From positions 1-8,809 of the forward strand of contig JANLTP010000189.1 of the NCBI GenBank assembly GCA_031363055.1: a stretch of 8,809 bases of DNA, read 5' to 3'. The position numbers were made by a program, and so were the translations under genes. Origin of the DNA: JANLTP01 sp031363055 (lineage in GTDB: Bacteria > Pseudomonadota > Gammaproteobacteria > Burkholderiales > Burkholderiaceae_E). The stretch's first letter is position 1; each line of letters starts with the position of its first letter. A model generated the notes under the pieces. It searched no databases and was not told the DNA's origin. It worked only from the letters and a program-made list of their open reading frames with translations. This document shows, one piece after another, positions 6,388-8,809 of this stretch.

Positions 6388-8151
6388 TCAGTGGCGTTCA
6401 GTGTTGAACAGGGAGAGATCATAGCGATGGCCCTGCGCCATCAATGGCTCGTAAAACTGCGGAATCAATCCGGTCGCTGAAAACCGCCCTGCACTGCTCG
6501 CGTTGACTTGCGCGACGTCAAACAGACCGTCGCTGCCGTGCTGCGCGTAGCGGAACAGGCATTGCATCTGGACGCGGGCGCTCTCGATGCCGGTGACCTC
6601 GCTGATATCAACAATCTTGCGGCTGCCATCTGCAAGCCTGGCCTGATGCACGATGATGTTGATACCGTTGGCAATCTGCTCGCGCAAGGCGATCACCGGG
6701 ATTTCAATGCCGGCCATCAGCGCCATGGTTTCGAGTCGTGAGCTGACATCGCGCGCACTGTTGGCATGCAGCGTGGTCATCGATCCGTCATGCCCGGTGT
6801 TCATGGCCTGCAACATATCGAGCGTTTCGCCACTGCGGCACTCACCGACCACGATGCGGTCGGGTCGCATGCGCAGAGCGTTGCGCACCAGATCACGGAT
6901 TTCCACCGCACCGCGTCCCTCTGAATTCGCTTGCCGAGCTTCAAGTGCGACCTGGTTGTCGTGTGGCAGTCGCAGTTCGGCGGCGTCTTCGATGGTGATG
7001 ATCCGCTCGCCGCTAGGAATCATGCCGGCCAGCACATTCAACAGACTGGTCTTGCCCGAGCCGGTGCCACCCGAGATCGCAATGTTTCTGCGTGTTTGGA
7101 TGCAGACCCGAAGAAATGCCAGCATGGCCGCATTCAAACTGCCCAACTCCAGCAAATCCTCACTGGACAGAACGCGCCGGCTGAACTTTCGAATGGTAAT
7201 TACCGGACCGTGCAGCGCCAGAGGCGGCAAGACCGCGTTGACCCTCGAGCCGCCGACCAGACGCGCATCGACCATCGGCGAAGACTCGTCGATGCGCCGC
7301 CCCAACGGTGCAACAATACGCTCGATGATGGCGCGAACGGCCGAGTCAGAGGTGAATGCTGCATCGATGCGGCTCAGTCGCCCCCGGCGTTCGACAAAAA
7401 TGTCCTCGGCGCCGTTGACCATGATCTCGGTCACCTCAGGATCACTGATCAGATGCTCAAGTGGCCCTAGACCAATAGCCTCGTCGAGAGTTTCTCCAAT
7501 CAGCAATTCACGCTCGGGTTCGGACAACGCATCCTCATCGCTGCTCAGCAACTCGCGCAATACGCCCGCCAACTCGACGCGCAATTGCGGGTCGGGCAAC
7601 TGACCGATATCCTTGCGCCGCAAATCGATGGCGTTGACCAAGCGGCGATGAAGCGCTCGTTGCGTTTGCACCCGCAGTCGCTGGCCATTGTGAACCGGCG
7701 GCGATTCGCCTGACGACCGAGCCAACGTCGCCCTTTCTTCAGTGTTCTCCGAGGTGCCATTCGGCGTTCCGTTCGACGTTAAATTTGAGTTGCAACGCGA
7801 GGAGCCAAGCGAGGAGCCAAGCGAGGGTCGACGGGTCAGGTCACTGCTGGAATTCGTCTCGATCGCCCACTCAATGCGCAGGTGATAGCCACAGATGACG
7901 ATTTCATCACTGGCCTGCAGTCGGTGCAGGCCTTGCAGGCGCTCGCCATTGACCCACGTTCCCCCCAGACTGCCGCAATCCTTGATCCGGTAGCCCAGCG
8001 CCTCCCGTTCGATCTCGGCATGCACGCGCGCGACTCGCCACCCTGGCAATACCAGGCCGTTGTCTGCATGGCGGCCGATGCGACACGGAAACGATTCAAT
8101 GATCGAGCGCGACGTGCCGAGCTCCGGATGGCGAACGTGAATGGTGATCAT
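6388..8151 (-). CDS. cpaF: FHA-CpaF/TadA fusion: Tad pilus assembly ATPase
   Basis: A 587-residue cytoplasmic secretion ATPase that powers Tad pilus assembly. Residues 1-95 form an FHA domain (RIGR 24-27, RVHAEI 42-47, GTWVNGE 64-70). A Ser/Thr/Asn-rich linker spans about 100-160, and the CpaF core follows. Core marks: TEIMVNGAEDIFVE (241-254), Walker A GGTGSGKT (361-368), Asp box IITIEDAAEL (384-393), Walker B region DRIVVGECRSGE (431-442) and His box TTLHAN (459-464). These ATPase motifs look intact; ECRSGE is a mild variant of the usual EVRGGE. In the FHA part, the usual Ser of SRxHA is Ala41 and the Asn of SxNGT is Gly63, so phosphothreonine binding may be weakened. ATG 8151 is chosen over an upstream in-frame start at 8193 because it gives a clean FHA beginning four bases after the cpaC stop. 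Confidence 0.94.
   Translation of the reverse strand: MITIHVRHPELGTSRSIIESFPCRIGRHADNGLVLPGWRVARVHAEIEREALGYRIKDCGSLGGTWVNGERLQGLHRLQASDEIVICGYHLRIEWAIETNSSSDLTRRPSLGSSLGSSRCNSNLTSNGTPNGTSENTEERATLARSSGESPPVHNGQRLRVQTQRALHRRLVNAIDLRRKDIGQLPDPQLRVELAGVLRELLSSDEDALSEPERELLIGETLDEAIGLGPLEHLISDPEVTEIMVNGAEDIFVERRGRLSRIDAAFTSDSAVRAIIERIVAPLGRRIDESSPMVDARLVGGSRVNAVLPPLALHGPVITIRKFSRRVLSSEDLLELGSLNAAMLAFLRVCIQTRRNIAISGGTGSGKTSLLNVLAGMIPSGERIITIEDAAELRLPHDNQVALEARQANSEGRGAVEIRDLVRNALRMRPDRIVVGECRSGETLDMLQAMNTGHDGSMTTLHANSARDVSSRLETMALMAGIEIPVIALREQIANGINIIVHQARLADGSRKIVDISEVTGIESARVQMQCLFRYAQHGSDGLFDVAQVNASSAGRFSATGLIPQFYEPLMAQGHRYDLSLFNTERH
7797..7826. repeat. 12-base tandem repeat in the FHA-CpaF linker
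   Basis: gcgaggagccaa (+ strand) occurs at 7797-7808 and 7809-7820, with a six-base partial third copy at 7821-7826. On the coding strand it gives the repeated LGSS of SLGSSLGSSR. It lies in the flexible linker between the FHA and ATPase domains and keeps the frame, so linker length could vary between strains. Confidence 0.75.
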
Positions 8152-8155
8152 CGCG

Positions 8156-8809
8156 CTACTCGGTGATATTGAATTGCTGGCGAGTGGCCTCAATGAGACG
8201 GCCGCCCTGCTCGATTCGCTGCCGATTCAACGTACTGTCGGGCTGAATCAGTCTGGGCGTAATAAACACAACCAGCTCGGTCTTGTTCTCACGGTAAAGC
8301 TTCGATCGAAACAGTGGTCCGAGAATCGGCAAGTCTCCGAATCCGGCCAGCCGGTCCGTATGTCCCGAGAACTCCTGGCTGACCATACCAGCAATGACCA
8401 ATGTCTCATTTTCGCGCAGGTTGACTTCGGTCTCGGCGCGCCGTTTGGTCAGCCCGGGAATGTCGCGAACGGTGACATCAAAGTTGATCGCTGAAATCTC
8501 GGTGGCAATTTTCGCCGAGATCATGCCGTCTTCATTAACGACCGGTTGAACATCGAATTTCACGCCGTACTCCTTGAATTGCACCGAGGTCGCGCCGAGT
8601 CCGGTCGAGACAGGTATAGGCAACTCGCCGCCAGCCACCATTCGCGCCGATCCGCCGCTGCGGCACGACAATTGCGGTTCGGCCAGAATAAAGGCGTCAC
8701 CGTTTTGCACCAGCAGATTGAGCATCGACGTAAAGGAGGACACCAAAGAAAGATGCGAGAGAAACGGCGATACACGCCGCCGGATATCGAGCCCAATCAC
8801 ATTCTCGGC
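8156..8809 (-). CDS. cpaC: CpaC/RcpA secretin of the Tad system, C-terminal part (cut by window end)
   Basis: The frame is open to the window edge, so only the last 217 residues are visible and the true start lies beyond 8809. This is the C-terminal part of the membrane-embedded secretin domain, the outer-membrane channel for the pilus. Typical wording includes FILAEPQLS (fragment residues 40-48), ARMVAGGELPIPVS (55-68), QFKEYGVKFDVQPVV (77-91), LTKRRAETEVNLRENETLVIAGM (120-142) and LPILGPLFRS...KTELVVFITPRLI (160-188). Together these match the RcpA/CpaC branch rather than PilQ or GspD. The 26 residues after the family's LVVFITPRLI are polar, with no extra domain. The TAG stop at 8156-8158 is four bases before the cpaF start, fitting one operon. 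The N-terminal BON/N-domains and signal peptide should lie upstream. Confidence 0.93.
   Translation of the reverse strand, partial: AENVIGLDIRRRVSPFLSHLSLVSSFTSMLNLLVQNGDAFILAEPQLSCRSGGSARMVAGGELPIPVSTGLGATSVQFKEYGVKFDVQPVVNEDGMISAKIATEISAINFDVTVRDIPGLTKRRAETEVNLRENETLVIAGMVSQEFSGHTDRLAGFGDLPILGPLFRSKLYRENKTELVVFITPRLIQPDSTLNRQRIEQGGRLIEATRQQFNITE

Noticed and set aside
6381..6402. Repeated cgttcagt at 6381-6388 and 6395-6402 around the cpaF stop
   Set aside because: Only two short copies, no dyad symmetry and no promoter-like elements nearby; chance is a sufficient explanation.
6653..7603. A 316-codon open frame on the + strand
   Set aside because: It lies antisense to the conserved ATPase core of cpaF; its composition is that of a mirrored GC-rich gene and it shows no recognisable domain.

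Overview
The window looks like a chromosomal segment from a Gram-negative proteobacterium, probably beta- or gammaproteobacterial. The reasons are an outer-membrane secretin, Sec-type signal peptides, a sigma-54-type response-regulator tail and an exopolysaccharide deacetylase of the exosortase A (XrtA/PEP-CTERM) type. Base composition is moderately GC-rich by eye and fairly even. There are no RNA genes, insertion sequences, integrases or CRISPR arrays. Coding density is high and no gene-free stretch exceeds about 120 bases.

Left part (1-2515, + strand): the right edge of what looks like an XrtA/PEP-CTERM exopolysaccharide locus. It starts with the last 20 codons of a Fis-type helix-turn-helix protein that matches the end of PrsR-like response regulators. 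Next comes a periplasmic lytic transglycosylase with Sel1-like repeats, an SLT domain and an unusual alternating Gln-x tract. Last is an XrtA-type polysaccharide deacetylase (with the family's C-terminal DUF3473-like region). Two residues of its expected CE4 active site appear to be Arg instead of His, so it may be a pseudo-enzyme.

Right part (8809-2570, - strand): a compact Tad (tight adherence, type IVc pilus) operon running toward the left part. In transcription order it holds the C-terminal part of the secretin CpaC/RcpA (cut by the window end), an FHA-CpaF/TadA fusion ATPase, TadB, TadC, a small DUF192 protein, an exported TPR protein and a TadE-like pseudopilin. TadC/DUF192, DUF192/TPR and TPR/TadE each share an ATGA stop/start overlap, TadB and TadC abut, and the other gaps are 4 and 29 bases. 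This fits one translationally coupled transcription unit. The secretin, ATPase and two platform proteins form the export machine. The TadE-like protein is a probable minor pseudopilin. The DUF192 and TPR proteins are accessory parts of unknown role.

The two blocks converge at a 54-base intergenic gap (2516-2569). The observations most worth following are the degenerate deacetylase active site, the FHA domain lacking some of its usual phosphothreonine-contact residues, the DUF192 protein built into the Tad operon, and the (Gln-x)n segment of the transglycosylase.
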